From Adenanthera pavonina (Eukaryota > Streptophyta > Magnoliopsida > Fabales > Fabaceae): a stretch of DNA of 64,000 bases. A model generated the notes under the pieces. That model saw only the letters and a list, made by a program, of their open reading frames with translations. It ran no database searches and was not told the DNA's origin. The position numbers were made by a program, and so were the translations under genes. How positions within the stretch are numbered: the stretch's first letter is position 1; every line of letters starts with the position of its first letter. The DNA is taken from assembly GCA_026686845.1 (NCBI GenBank), contig JAIVEN010000014.1, forward strand, positions 10,092,001-10,156,000. Direction: 5' to 3'. Below are positions 1-12,105 of this stretch, piece by piece.

Positions 1-1248
1 AAGCAACGAATTCTCACTTTTCCCTATTCTGTATAAATGACTTCTACGCTCTGCAATCGGATTTTTTTTTTTAAATATACGACTTTGCAACCGGAGATTT
101 ATTAATTCAACTCATTTTGATTTTTTTGGCCCACCATTTCACTTTGATTTTAGTTTAAAGCAAATCGAACTTTCAAACACCAAAAAAATAGAAAAGGAAA
201 AACCACATCTTGGTCAAATCAAAGTGAACTTTCTAAAACGAAAATGGAACTTTCAAAACTAAATCTCCACTTAAATTAGCAGAAAATAGAAGGGAGAGAA
301 AAATTAAAAGAAAAAATTAATGAGAATTTAAAAACCTTTATTTAAATTTCTTCTTATTTTTCTTTTTAGGATCCTCCTCCTATATTTTTCCTCATTCCAA
401 ACAAGCCTAGAACTCCTGCCACTTTTTACTGATTCAGTTTAGTTACCCATCCTCACACACAAGATTAAAGCCTTTTGATTTTTTATGTCAGACAAACAGT
501 AATGGTGGTAGTAGTAGTATTGAGTCCATGGAATTAAAATCAATGACGTAAAAATGAAACCTTGTGTTGCCACAAAATATAAACATAAATCAATTTAGTA
601 AGTCTAAATATTATATATAAGGAGCTCTAGCTTACATCCCTAAGAATGTTCTTACTTATCAAATATCTTTGAGGAATTGTTCCCAAGTCTCCGAGTGCGA
701 AAATGGTGTTTGGTCTTTACCATAATAAAATGGTGTTCGGTACATCAAATTGCCGATCACACAAATATATTACCATCATCCCACAAAAAAAAAAAGATTT
801 TACCATCAAAACTCATATCAGGATGCAACAAAACATAATATTCCAAAATCCAAATCAATCTTTCATCTCCCGTTGCAATAAAGCATATATATTGCTCACC
901 AAAAAAAAAAGCATATATATTCCAAAACCTCTACCCACCGCTCGATTTTTAATCAAGATGTTAGTGGTAAGGAAGAAATTGGTGCAGGTTGGGAGTTGGG
1001 TGCACATAGAATTTCTTAAGTAACATAAGCTGCAATCCGCATAAAAGCAAGAATTGACAAGAAGAAAAGCCACGCAATTATATTTAGTATTTACGGTCAT
1101 GGCCTATACAATTCGCAACTTCTAAGGCTAACAGATCAACAGTGCAAAAATTTGGCGCAAATTTAAATCCATATTAGTATATGTTGAGTGGAAATTCACT
1201 GCTTCCCTCAAAGCAACTTTACCTACGGCAGAAGAGCGGGATACCAAC
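1..1248. other. AT-rich intergenic DNA downstream of MCD1
   Basis: No gene is supported here. The stretch holds short A- and T-runs and small open frames that lack family features or splice context. It includes the 3' flank and probably the 3' UTR of the minus-strand MCD1 gene, whose stop codon is at 1249-1251. No RNA gene or mobile element was recognised. Confidence 0.5.
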
Positions 1249-3375
1249 CTAAAGACCAGGATTTTCTTCAGAAGATGATGGGCTTTCAAATTTATCTGGG
1301 TCACCCACCTGATTGTTAATGGAGGTCTTTTCTTCGTGGGCATTCGATTTGGCATGGGACTTCAATGGTCTTTCAAAATCTTGACCATTGGTAGGATCTA
1401 TCATCAACCTGTTGAGTGTTTGCCCCTGCAAAATGGGGGAAAATGTTTCAGTCATACAACAAAAGAGGCAGAGAAGCACTTCAAGAAATATAAGAACAAG
1501 TTAAAACTTACAAGACAAAAAGCCAGCCGATATGTTGACATAATGTAAAACGATGTGTACAGACATATGCTGTGTTTAGTCTATAAATAAATTCAAGAGA
1601 GCAACTCCATAATCTCAAACTTAAAGGACAAGTAATTTAATGTTGAGATAGAAACCAAAACTTGGTTTAACTTTTTGGCAGGCTTACAGAAGTCACCACC
1701 CTGGCTTTATAATTCAAATTGATTTAAAAATTATAATTTAATGAACTGCGGCCGCAAATAGTATTTGGTTTCAGGTACCAGAAACCTTATTTTTTTCAGA
1801 AGTTATCGCACGAGATAGATCATAACCCGATATTGTTTATGATATATACAACACAAAATATTTTACAGTCCACATATATGCTAAAATTTCTTAGATATAA
1901 GTTTCCTATGCACCAATCATCACCTAGGTATTTAATGTAATAAGTCTTGAAGTATCCATACGTACTCTAACTGCAAAATCTCATTCTCTGGCACTCATAA
2001 TCCAAAATCAGGAAACCGATGATTTTATCTGATTATAGTAATGGGGTAAGTAACGTGAGCATTCAGTACTGGTGGAATTGCCGTTGGATGTTGAAAATTG
2101 TAAACAAAATCTTGTGTAGCTAGAAATCTAAACCCAAAAAACAACGGGATACAGATTACATAGCATTTTCACAACCCACAACTTCATGGAAATTCAAAAC
2201 TATCTAATTCCCCATGTCTGTGTCATAATTTAGTGAATGCTTACATTTTCAAGGGCTTCAAGCTTTCTGTGGAGGGCTTCATGTTCAGCTTGGATACGTA
2301 AAGGAACTCCATGCTTTTGATAGACATTGTTTTGCGCCAAGTTCTCATCAATATCAGCAGCAGTGGTTGCAAAAGGATGATTAGCGGGAATCCACCTGAT
2401 AGTGTCAGGATCAACATCAGGAGGTAGTGAGTCTCCTTCTTTAAGGAACATAGTAGGTCGCTTCCAGCGGTAGGCTCGTGATCTCCTTCTCTGGTGGATG
2501 GCTTGTTGCTCTTCAGTAAGAGTCACAGGGGCCAGGTGATAAAGCTTCCCACACATCTCAACGGTTGACTTGCTTTTGCTAACCTTCACTAAGGGGTTAT
2601 TGAATGGGTCTTCATATTTGAGAGGCCTTGATCTGAATGAATTTGATTTTTGAAGCATCCATCCAATGGAACGATAAAGGATAACGAATGTTTTAACAAG
2701 TTGAGAAGTAAAAGGGTAATAGAATCATACATGCCTCTTGAATCATATCTTAATTGGCCCCGTCTGACGAGATCAGCAACGGAACCAGGACGCTTGTATC
2801 TCGACCTCCTCCCTACAAAAGCTCTGACGGCCGTAACCAAAACAACCATGGCAAGACATAACCAAATCATAAACTTGCTTGGAGTCGAATTCGTCTGTTC
2901 AAAAAATGGAATTTGCTCAAGAAGCATGTTACCAAATACAAGCAACAATTGATAAATATAAAGCTTAGCATTAGCATACCAGGAAGGGAAGGGGAGATCT
3001 AACAAGCTTATGAATGTTGGCAAAGCAACTATGAGTCACATAATGATGTTGTTCCCTCGGCTCTATAGCAGAAATAACAGAAGCGTCCAAGGGTTTAGGT
3101 TTCAGCGAAAGGTGTCGTCGGCTAGTGTCGCAGCATATGTACATTCCATTTCTCCACCGAAATTGAGAAATACGACGGCCCGAGGAGGAGCCGGAGCCGG
3201 AATAGCGGATGCAACTCTTAGCCTATGTTTGAATTGAAACGAATAATGATACAAAAATGTCAAACTCTGCCAAACACAGACTCTCAAAGTCGGAGCAAAT
3301 CAACAAGAAGACTAGACTACTTACCTCAACATAAACCCATCCAAACCTCACTCCCCAAATTGTAGCCGATCCCAT
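1249..3375 (-). CDS. MCD1: MCD1-like chloroplast division-site protein, 5 exons, about 340 aa
   Basis: Homologue of MULTIPLE CHLOROPLAST DIVISION SITE 1, an inner-envelope protein that in Arabidopsis places the FtsZ ring together with the Min system. Exons (minus): 3375-3325, 3222-2980, 2894-2731, 2632-2245, 1425-1249. All junctions are GT-AG and phases add up to 340 codons, against about 350 aa for the Arabidopsis protein. The N-terminus (MGSATIWGVRF) and the Ser/Arg-rich exon 2 look like a chloroplast transit peptide. Residues about 106-125 (start FMIWLCLAMVVLV) form one membrane segment. The family core follows: GSVADLVRRGQL, SRPLKYEDPFNNP, APVTLTEEQQ, DVDPDTIRWIPANHPFATT, NNVYQKHGVP. The C-terminal 58 residues are polar and disordered. 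The start is the first in-frame ATG, ahead of the clean donor at 3324. Naming is from remembered family motifs; intact and likely functional. Confidence 0.9.
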
Positions 3376-3493
3376 TTTCAGGTTCTCCCAATCACAGCGG
3401 AGCTTCTCGCTAATATGACTCACCTATTATTGATAACACCTCAGTTAATTTATTTAGATTACTTTAATAAACATTATCCGACGTCAATTATGT

Positions 3494-3565
3494 GGATCCG
3501 TGGCGCAATGGTAGCGCGTCTGACTCCAGATCAGAAGGTTGCGTGTTCGATTCACGTCGGGTTCA
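3494..3565 (+). tRNA. tRNA-Trp (CCA)
   Basis: A 72-nt cloverleaf. The acceptor stem runs GGATCCG against CGGGTTC (with G-U pairs). The A box TGGCGCAATGG is at 3501-3511, the anticodon CCA at 3526-3528 within loop CTCCAGA, and the T arm contains GTTCGATTC. There is no intron and no encoded CCA tail, as in nuclear plant tRNAs. A T5 run 16 bases downstream can end Pol III transcription. It lies 118 bp from the MCD1 start codon on the opposite strand. Confidence 0.95.
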
Positions 3566-3581
3566 ATTCCCGGATTGCATG

Positions 3582-3586
3582 TTTTT
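3582..3586 (+). terminator. Pol III terminator of tRNA-Trp
   Basis: A run of five T on the coding strand, 16 bases after the discriminator base of the tRNA; this is the usual Pol III stop signal. Confidence 0.7.
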
Positions 3587-5113
3587 AATACTTCTAACTA
3601 AATTGAAAATGTTGTAACACTTGTTTTACTCGCTCTCATAAGATAGGTTTTTATTTGAGCTTTTATAAAATTATCTTTTTAATTTAGTATGAGATAATTA
3701 TAAAAAAAATAATTCACTTCTCAATTTAATCGCTTACAAATAAAACACAATCAATATTTTTTTGTTAATATACTATACATAAAATTAAAAAAATAATGAC
3801 ATTAATTATTGTTTTAATCATTATATAAAATATAAACATATAAATTGACCGATACTTTGAATGATAGAAGATTGATATAGGGATTTTTTATTTGTAAGGG
3901 ACTTAATTGAAAAATATTTGTATGTGATGAATTAAATTAAAAATAATTTTATAAAAGATTAAATTGAAAGACAATTTTATAAAAAGCCAAATTGATTAAT
4001 ACTCGGCTTTAAGGTTCAAAATAGGGCTTCAGGCTATTAAAAATATTGACTAAAACTCTAACAAAATGTTTTAAATATTTTATTTTTTACTTTATTATAT
4101 TCCAAATAATTAAACATTTTTCTAATGCGTCACCAAACAGAGATTTATTTTTTTAGTGACTATTTCAATTTTCAAGTAATTTTCGATGACACTAAAAAGA
4201 AAAAAATATTTTATAAGCCATCGTTCAGGTTTCAAGAGATTCAATAACAACCCCTAAATAAGTATATAAGTAACTCAATTTTATTATACCAGCTATTTTC
4301 ACTAGCAATTGGATTATCCACCTCTCGTTGTTATATTCGATAAAAACTCAAACTTATTGCATCATTTAACCATTTTTATTATGTATCTGAGATAGATGCT
4401 TCCTTCAGTTCCTCGTATATGTTTAGCCATGAGGATCACGGATATATCAGAAGGTATAATCCTAGGCTAGATTTAATAAATAAAAAATGAATTTCATGAA
4501 AAATAAAAGAAAATACTTATGTAACAAAATTTGTTCCCGTGATTCAAACCTATTAAAAATAAAAAATAACCTTTTGAAGAAAAGGTCTTCTCTTTCACCT
4601 TCTACCCTTTCAATTTCATTAAAAATAACTCATTTGAAAACAAGTCATTTCTACTGAATATAGCCTTATTTTGCTTATGGTCTGCCTTTGTTTTTTCTTC
4701 GGAATGCTACTGATAGAACCCCAATGGCAGAAGGAAGCATAAAGAAATTAATTTTTCAAAAGGCTAACACTAGTCAATGAGGGAGGTAGAACCTCTAAAC
4801 TTACGGCCCACTTAAATATCCCATGATGCCCAACGAGGGACTCAACAAAATCCTAACAAAGGCCCACCCATCACAACTGACATCGACAGTAGAAGAGTTC
4901 CTCCCCCAAAGTACGAACCTGTTAGTAAGGTAGGGTCTTCAGACTTACAAGCCACCTAAGAATCCCATGTTATTTAATATGAGACTCAACAAGTCTAATA
5001 ATAGAGTTTGAGTAGTTTTCAAGATGATTTAAGTCCAAACTTCTATTACATCATGTAATAAATATAACAACCTAACCAAAACAAGTACAAAATTTTCAAA
5101 ATCGGCGTCATTA
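3587..5113. other. AT-rich intergenic DNA with a degenerate repeated motif
   Basis: Lies between tRNA-Trp and the OST1B 3' end; no gene seen. Around 4795-4855 and 4935-5000 there are two degenerate copies of one motif (CTTAC...CCACxTAA...ATCCCATG...GACTCAACAA), which suggests an old retroelement or LTR scrap. The remainder is AT-rich DNA with no recognisable feature. Confidence 0.4.
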
Positions 5114-8100
5114 TCAGATCTCCTCAATAAACTCCAAAAGATCATCAACCTCTTGCCTTAACGCTGTGATTTTCTGCTGGTGTGATACAATCCGATTTTC
5201 AATTTCCCGTCCCCCTAACTTTTTCTCATAGCAGTCTACAACAGTCGAGTGTTTCGCCATAAGTCTCTCTTGCAACTCCCTCTCCTTGGCAACCAGTTCT
5301 TCCACCTGCAAGCAACACAATAATATTAGACATAATAAATCAAGTGGGAAAGGATACGTAAAAAGAAAGCAGTCCAAACAAAACCTTGGGTAATATTTGT
5401 GCTGCTTGTGGAGAAGATTGCAAAGATGTCAACAGTAGCTTTAACCCTTTAGACAACTCTTTCAACAAGCTATCAACTGATTTTCGAGTTGTTTTACAAG
5501 CTTGAGCATCTCCCGTCCTAGAAAGATCTCGTAAAGATGCTTCTAGCTTATCATGTGTTGTCAAGCAACGGTTAATGGTATTACACAGTTGCTGAATAGT
5601 TGCTTGCACCTGAATGTTGAAACACCAGGCCTGGCATATAAGTACTATACTAAACTGCAAAAACTAGATTTCCAATAGCACAATAATTTGATTACCTCCT
5701 CCCACTGGAGCTTGGCCAAATAAACAGGAGATGACTTAGAGATTGACAAATCTACATGCATGTAGACAATGCACGCGACAAATAGAAAGAAAAAACCAGT
5801 AATCAACATCAGAGGCTCCCTAAGCATAGAAAGACTGTTGAACTTGTAATAGACCTGCAATAATACCAGATAGTCAGTAAGCTCTACATCTAAATCACAA
5901 TGTTTATAACCAAACATAAAGTAACATTTATTTAGTAATCTCTCTAACCCGTGTTTTTGGCTTTCAGACTTAAGTATACTTGCAGCTATTAAATCAAGCT
6001 ATATAATAAAAAACCAATACATAATAATTATCTTCGACCAGCAACTAATTCACTAATGTGGCCTGTCCATTAAATTTAACACTAGTTTTCTTTAACCTTC
6101 ATCTCATGATTAAAATTTAAGAAAATTTAATGATGAAAAACTTTTAAGGAAAATGACACTTGAAAACAAAAACTTTTAATTAATACCATTTTACGACCAA
6201 AAAATTCGAAAATGACAGAAAAGAACCATAGTTTCAAATTGATCAAAATTCTAAATAGGAAATGACCTAAATGCCTCATTAAAAAGTTTTACACTCAACA
6301 TCTGCTTTTTACTACTTGTCTTTCACAATTTAACACTGAACTTCCCAATTTTATACTGGATACACTAAAGAATTCAACTTTTAAAAATTTTATACTCAAC
6401 TTTCACGTTTTACTACTCATATTCCATGATTTGACACTGAAGAAACCCGATTTTACATTGGACAGGTCTCAGAATTTTACACTCAACTTCCGCTTTTTAC
6501 TACTCATATTCCACGATTTGACATTCAACTTCCCCGATTTTATACTAAATTTTCTCAATTGAATTCTTTCATTATGATAATATGTTCAGTGTAAAATCAG
6601 AAAAGTTCAGTGTCAAATCGTGAAAGACGAGTAGTAAAAAACAGATGTTGAGTGTAAAACTTTTAACAAGGGCATTTTGATTATTTTCTATGTAAAATTT
6701 TAATTAATTTGATACTATGGTCCTTTTCTATCATTTTCGAATTTTTTTTGTCCTAAAATGGTATTAATTAAAAAATTTGGTCTTCAAGTGTCATTTCCCC
6801 AAATTTTTATCATGGTATTCAAAGTCTGGAGTGATAATAATATCTTTTCTTAAAGACAAAAATGACCCATGTAAATTATATTAAATTAAATATGCATTTC
6901 GGGTATTTGGAAGCTCACTTGCATCCAGACTATCACTTTCTACATGAAAAGGGTGCATCAGCAATACCTGAAAATGGACATTATGCTCAGGCACAACATT
7001 TTTCTTCTCCAGCACAACAACAGGTCTACCAACAACATCCAAGTGGGAAATTTTTGTCTGAAAGTAATCAAATAAAGGGGCTTAAAAACCAAAACAAGGC
7101 TATGGGTAAATATTGACATACAGCAGATATCAGTCTGACAATACCTCCTGCCATTGTTTCACAGGAAATGGAACAGCTGCAGAAAAATCACTAGAACCCT
7201 CGGGCAAAACAACCTGTAATTTACAATCACCAGTCAAACCAATACAGATTTAACTATTATCCACTAAGTCATTCTAATTAATCCTTTCAAGTCATTCCAG
7301 GTCGCTTTAAAATTCCATATGAAGCACCAGGTATACACAGTAGAAAGATCAGAGTAAAACCAAGAAGTAAAAATGCCGGGGGGAAATTAGGTAACTGGAA
7401 TCACCAAAGGGGCACTTAATTGGTTTAATTCACATTCATATTGGAGCAATTTAATCATAGACAAGTTGAAATTTCATATACAGAAAAGTAAAACTTCATT
7501 TTCTCCCTGCATTCTCTTCTTGCTAAGAAAATGTTAAAGTGAAACGTGATTTTGTACAACACACTCTCCACTATAAGATCACTTCTCAACACAAAAGATA
7601 AAATAAAATGTCACATTTATATTGTCAAGATATAATCAAGACATAATCATTTCATTTACCTTCACAAAGAGAGTGTCAATCACCAACTCTTTCATAGGTG
7701 AACCAAAAGTGATATTAAGGAGGCGTTTCCCATCCACCGCAAATAAGAAGTCCTCAAGTGGCAAACCATATCCAATGGTAAAAGTGGTCTTCCAGCCACC
7801 AAACATTGGATATCTAGGTTCAATCTCTAGTTCCATCTATTTTTTTAGGCAAAGGTTAGCATAGGCCCTTCAAAAAACCAAAAAGTTACCAGATATTAGA
7901 ATATTCACCTTTTTTGAGTCACCCCATAAGCTGGAAGTGGAAATGTTGCCAATTTCATCCCTGTAGTACACAGAATGAGCTCGTGGTGGCAACTTGGCAA
8001 CAAGACGCCTAAACGATGATGCACCTCTCACATGAGGCCGGGCCTGGTACTCAAACCTACAGCAGCAAACTATTCATTATTACGTGTCCAAGAAACAAAA

Positions 8101-10116
8101 CAACCAACAAATTCAGAACCACAGACACAGGGTGACCTAGAAAATTCTCCTTTGCTTTGAGCACCACCATGAACAAGACTATAATGCTCTGTAACCTGTA
8201 TGTTGCCCCAGTGGGAAATCTCAACTTCTCGCATTAACTCTTTAGCAACAGCAAAGGGATGATTACTCTCAAAATGTATAACTATTGGCGAGTATGAGAA
8301 TGGAGGGAGATTCTGAAAAGGACCATATTTTATTTCAGAACCATGCAGTTTCGTACTTTCTAGTCTTGTATAAGACTCTATTCTTGCATCAGGCAATTTA
8401 ACACTAAGTGATTGGACCTTGACATCATATGGAGAAAGATAGTGGGCGCTTTCTTGAAAAAGTACAAGTTGGATATCAGACTCAGTAATTTTCTCAGGAA
8501 ATGGTTGCAATGAATGGGTAAAAACAGCCAACACATCCAACATCAAACTGTCACCTTTCCCAAGTCCCTTGGGTAAAGATACAGAATAAACAATCAAGGA
8601 AGGAGGCATGTCTTCAGGGCGGACAACTTCAACAGGTAAATTACCCCCAGAAGAAGCTTTCCCCTTTCCTTTCCCTCCATTAACTGCCACTGTCAAGTAT
8701 GCCAAGTGATTTGCCTGGCTATCAGGAAAGGTCAACAAAACCTTAGACACAGGATCAGATCCTGTATTCTCCACCTGCAAAAAAATGGAAGAAAAACCTT
8801 AGGCAGTAGATAAGAAAAATAAAGTTTAAAAAAGGAAACAAAGGTGGCAATGTAAACTCAATTACATGCGATAGGAAGTGGCTTCCACAACAGTTTGCTC
8901 TCAAACTTTGAATGAAGTTTGATTGGAGCCTTGTGTTTACAGATAAATGAAAAGACTCAAACACAACAAATTTGTTTATTCGACCAAGTTTCTGATTATA
9001 GCTTACATTAAATTTCTTCCATAAGCTTAGCTTGCCTACCTGTGTGGCTTAATCTTAGGTTGCAGAAAACTTTATGAGAAACAGCAATAAAGGTTAGCTA
9101 CTGTGTTTGGAGACAGGTACCAATGGTATCCAGAAAATTTAAGTAAAAATCAAGTACTTACATACATAAATGAAAAACAATATAGAAATGTAATACTATT
9201 ATGGCACCTTTAGTGCTGTGGTGATGCGCCCAATTTGTGAGGTCAAATCAATCTACAAACCAAAGAAAAAAATAGTCAGAGGCAGACATCAGTGATGATA
9301 ATGAGATATAGAAATAATAAAAGATAATCAAAGTTAATAGGCAAGGAGGTATGGACATATTACATAAGCCTACCAAGATACAGATTCAACCCTGAAAGGA
9401 AAAAAAAAATCTAGAAGAGACTCATTTTGATTCAAGGGCTATAGCTCGTGTTAAAAAAATCAAGAATCTAGATGACAGGACCATTCGTAAAGGATCTCGA
9501 AAACAAAATTTGAAGGTAACTACATAAGGGAAGTCTACTCTATGAGCAGATATGCATTTGAAAAGGACCCAATGATTCAAGAATCTACATGACAGGATCA
9601 TTCGTAAAGGATCTCGAAAACAAAATTTGAAGGTAACTACATAAGGGAAGTCTACTCTATGAGCAGATATGCATTTGAAAAGGACCCAATGATTCAAATA
9701 GCTCACATAAAATTGTGCCATATACCTATGTTTTAGATTCTATTCTATCATTACTTAATCCACAAAGATATAGAAGAGACGCAGAAATAAACAATGTTAT
9801 AAATGTAATCGAGTGAGATCAAACATAATACTTAACAAGAGACAAAAACACTCCTTGATACTTATGAGTTGTGACTCAATGCGAATCCAATTCGCAATTG
9901 CAATATCAAGATCTAGCGAGGTCAAGGAAAGTAAGAAGACAAAATTGAAGAAGACGAGAACCCTAAACCCTAAAAGGCTAATGGGATCGAAATGATTAAC
10001 AAGGGAAAATCACTTACGCGACGCTCAACCTTGGAGAGGATCAGATCCGAGAGAACAGGCACGGAGAGAGTGGCCACTGCAAGGAGAAACAGAACAAACT
10101 TTACCCCTCTTGTCAT
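5114..10116 (-). CDS. OST1B: Ribophorin I / OST1B, oligosaccharyltransferase subunit 1, 10 exons, about 613 aa
   Basis: Non-catalytic ribophorin I subunit of the ER oligosaccharyltransferase, which transfers the lipid-linked glycan to Asn in nascent chains. Exons (minus): 10116-10018, 9252-9208, 8774-8137, 8056-7909, 7836-7660, 7213-7145, 7057-6968, 5854-5696, 5609-5385, 5305-5114. Phases join without a break to 613 codons, the length of Arabidopsis OST1B. Residues 1-23 form a signal peptide (start MTRGVKFVLFLLAVATLS). The luminal ribophorin I domain follows, with HYSLVHGGAQSKGEFSR, RPHVRGASSFRRL and PRYPMFGGWKTTF. A single membrane segment lies near residues 437-456 (LITGFFFLFVACIVY). The cytosolic tail is helical (QATIQQL..., HSTVVDCYEKKLGGREIENR, ending LLEFIEEI). 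The introns carry a foldback element and a tandem duplication, listed separately. The family assignment is firm; OST1B over OST1A rests on full length. Confidence 0.95.
6148..6799. mobile_element. Foldback / long-TIR MITE-like element in OST1B intron 7
   Basis: About 205 bp at the left (6148 to about 6352) recur inverted at the right (about 6590-6799), by eye roughly 85% identical. Both arms start GGAAATGACACTTGAA-like and share TTTACACTCAACATCTG. The interior holds about three degenerate units of roughly 92 bp built on TTTACTACTCATATTCCA and TTTTACACTCAACTT. There is no open frame, so it is non-autonomous; the long TIRs suggest a Mutator-like or foldback MITE. The arm similarity may extend some 15 bp further on each side, and I could not settle a target-site duplication. 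It lies inside an intron and does not touch a splice site. Confidence 0.8.
9461..9694. repeat. 117-bp tandem duplication in OST1B intron 1
   Basis: Two adjacent near-identical copies, 9461-9577 and 9578-9694, both starting CAAGAATCTA and ending GGACCCAATGATT. Only a few substitutions separate them (for example TAGATGACAGGACC against TACATGACAGGATC), so the duplication is recent. The unit is a multiple of three, which leaves an accidental open frame across both copies; no protein family was recognised. Confidence 0.9.
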
Positions 10117-12105
10117 TGTCTTCGCACTAGTTTCGATCTGTTGCTTCACCTCTCATTCACTGATTCTGTGCCCCAAGTCGCTTTAATGCCTGCTATTAAA
10201 CTACGCCCTATCGCTACGGCAAACACTGTTTCTCGGCGACTCAGGAATACTTGACATTCTTTAACAACATATAACTTTGTATGTCTTAAAATATTAATTA
10301 TTTCGAAATACAAAATAAAATAATAAAAATCAATTCATCGATAATAGCTTTGGTTAATAAAAATAAAAATACAAAAAAAAATCACATTTATTCTTTTTTT
10401 TTAAATGTTATTCTTAAATCTTTTTAAGGATCCAAAAAATCACATAATGATTTGATAAAATAGAGTTGATAGTCAACCTAATACCCAATCTTTATGAGAT
10501 TAGCGAAATCAGGTTAAATCAGCATATAACACCAGAGTTGGTCTAGTCTTAAAAAGTATTTAAAAATAAAAAATAAGTTAATTTTATTTATTAACAAAAT
10601 TATAATTACATTCATCTAAAATATATTTCCTTAAAAAATAATATTTTAATCAAAAGTAACATTCATTAAAATTATAAATACTTAATAATAATATATTATT
10701 TTTACACAATATTAAGAAATTAATTTAAAATTTTAAATAAAATTAAAAGATTAAATTCTTAAAATTATTCACAATAATAATATAGTCAATTTATTTTATA
10801 TGTTGTGTCAAGAAAAATGTTATCTAAAATTATATATATATATATATATATTGAAACCGGATGAGACCAAGCTTGTTCTCAACTCGGTGCCCAACTAAGC
10901 CCGTTCTCTGATAACAACCTAGTATGTCAGGTAGAATTAAACCTACTGGACCATCGGATTGGATAAACACCCACTACATGAATGGATTTTAATATTGAAT
11001 TTATATAAATGTTTTCAAATATAATGTAAATAATGAAATAATCAAGCCTTTTAATCACATCAGGTAAGGATTTCAAATTGGAAATTTTTAGTAAATTTTA
11101 TTTTTATTTTTTGGGTGAAATTTTATTTCTATTTCTTGTGAAAGACCATTTGTTGAAGAAAAAAAACAATAAACTAATTTAATATATCATACCAACTTAC
11201 CTGACTACTGACTAGATACATTTTGGGTTTTTAGTTTGTTTGCAAAACATGCCTTTCCATTGTGTTGAGAAAACTGAGGTTTAGAAGGACAAATCAATTT
11301 AAATATAAAAAAATTTAAATTAAACAATTTTTATATATTTATTTATTTTATTTTGAAAGTCGTATTATGTATATTATTCAAATACATATTCAATATTTAT
11401 TATCTTATATAAATATAATTATGAGAATATTTTTGTCAAAATAGAAGTAACTGTAACCAATTTTTAGCACAAGGCATGTTTTGATCTTAAGGAAAAACCA
11501 AAAACTAAGAAAAAGAAATGCTACTTCTCAAAATAAAAATAGAAACAAAATCATTTGAACATTTCGGAAATGTGAGAAGAATTACTTTACTTTTTTTAAT
11601 GATAAAAAAACATTAACAACACAAAGTACGCATCAACTAAGTATACACTTATTTTTGCAGTACATATAGTAAAATACAAATAATACCTTTAATTTCGTGG
11701 CAACTGACCCTTTGCCACCCTTGATTACACTATCAACACAGGACATTTGACCTAAACTAAGCTTACTGGCCAAAAAAGAAAAGTATACATGAGTATTCAG
11801 CTTCCATGATTACTATGGCTGGATCTCAACTCCAAAAGTGGAAGTAGAAACAAAAAGGTAACAAAAATGGTGGGAGATGAAGTTGAATCCAGACTAATCC
11901 TCTAAATTCACAAGAGTAAATGGAGTGAATGGATTTGGAGAGATAAAAAGAAAAAAATTAAGTTTATGAATGGAATTATGAGATATGGACCTCATCATAG
12001 TCATATTTTCTTATACCACTTTATCTCCAAACACATGAATGCATGAAAAGAGAGGATTCAATCTGAGTTGAAATGGAGATCTAAGTTAGCAATAGCATAA
12101 AGGCA
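10117..12105. other. AT-rich intergenic DNA between OST1B and the MLO gene
   Basis: Begins with the 5' UTR and promoter side of OST1B (about 10117-10260). The remainder is very AT-rich with no gene recognised. It contains a (TA)10 microsatellite at 10831-10851. The last several hundred bases are the 3' flank of the MLO gene. Confidence 0.5.

Noticed and set aside
703..1100. Overlapping open frames on both strands before MCD1
   Set aside because: AT-rich composition, no family motif, no splice context; they look like chance frames in the MCD1 3' flank.
2650..2952. Plus-strand 100-codon frame
   Set aside because: It is antisense to MCD1 exon 3 and its flanking introns; the minus-strand model explains the sequence.
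9422..9721. Minus-strand frame with an internal protein repeat
   Set aside because: The repeat is only the 117-bp DNA duplication inside an OST1B intron; no domain is recognisable.
9992..10186. Plus-strand 64-codon frame at the OST1B start
   Set aside because: Antisense to OST1B exon 1, whose signal peptide and splice donor fit the family.
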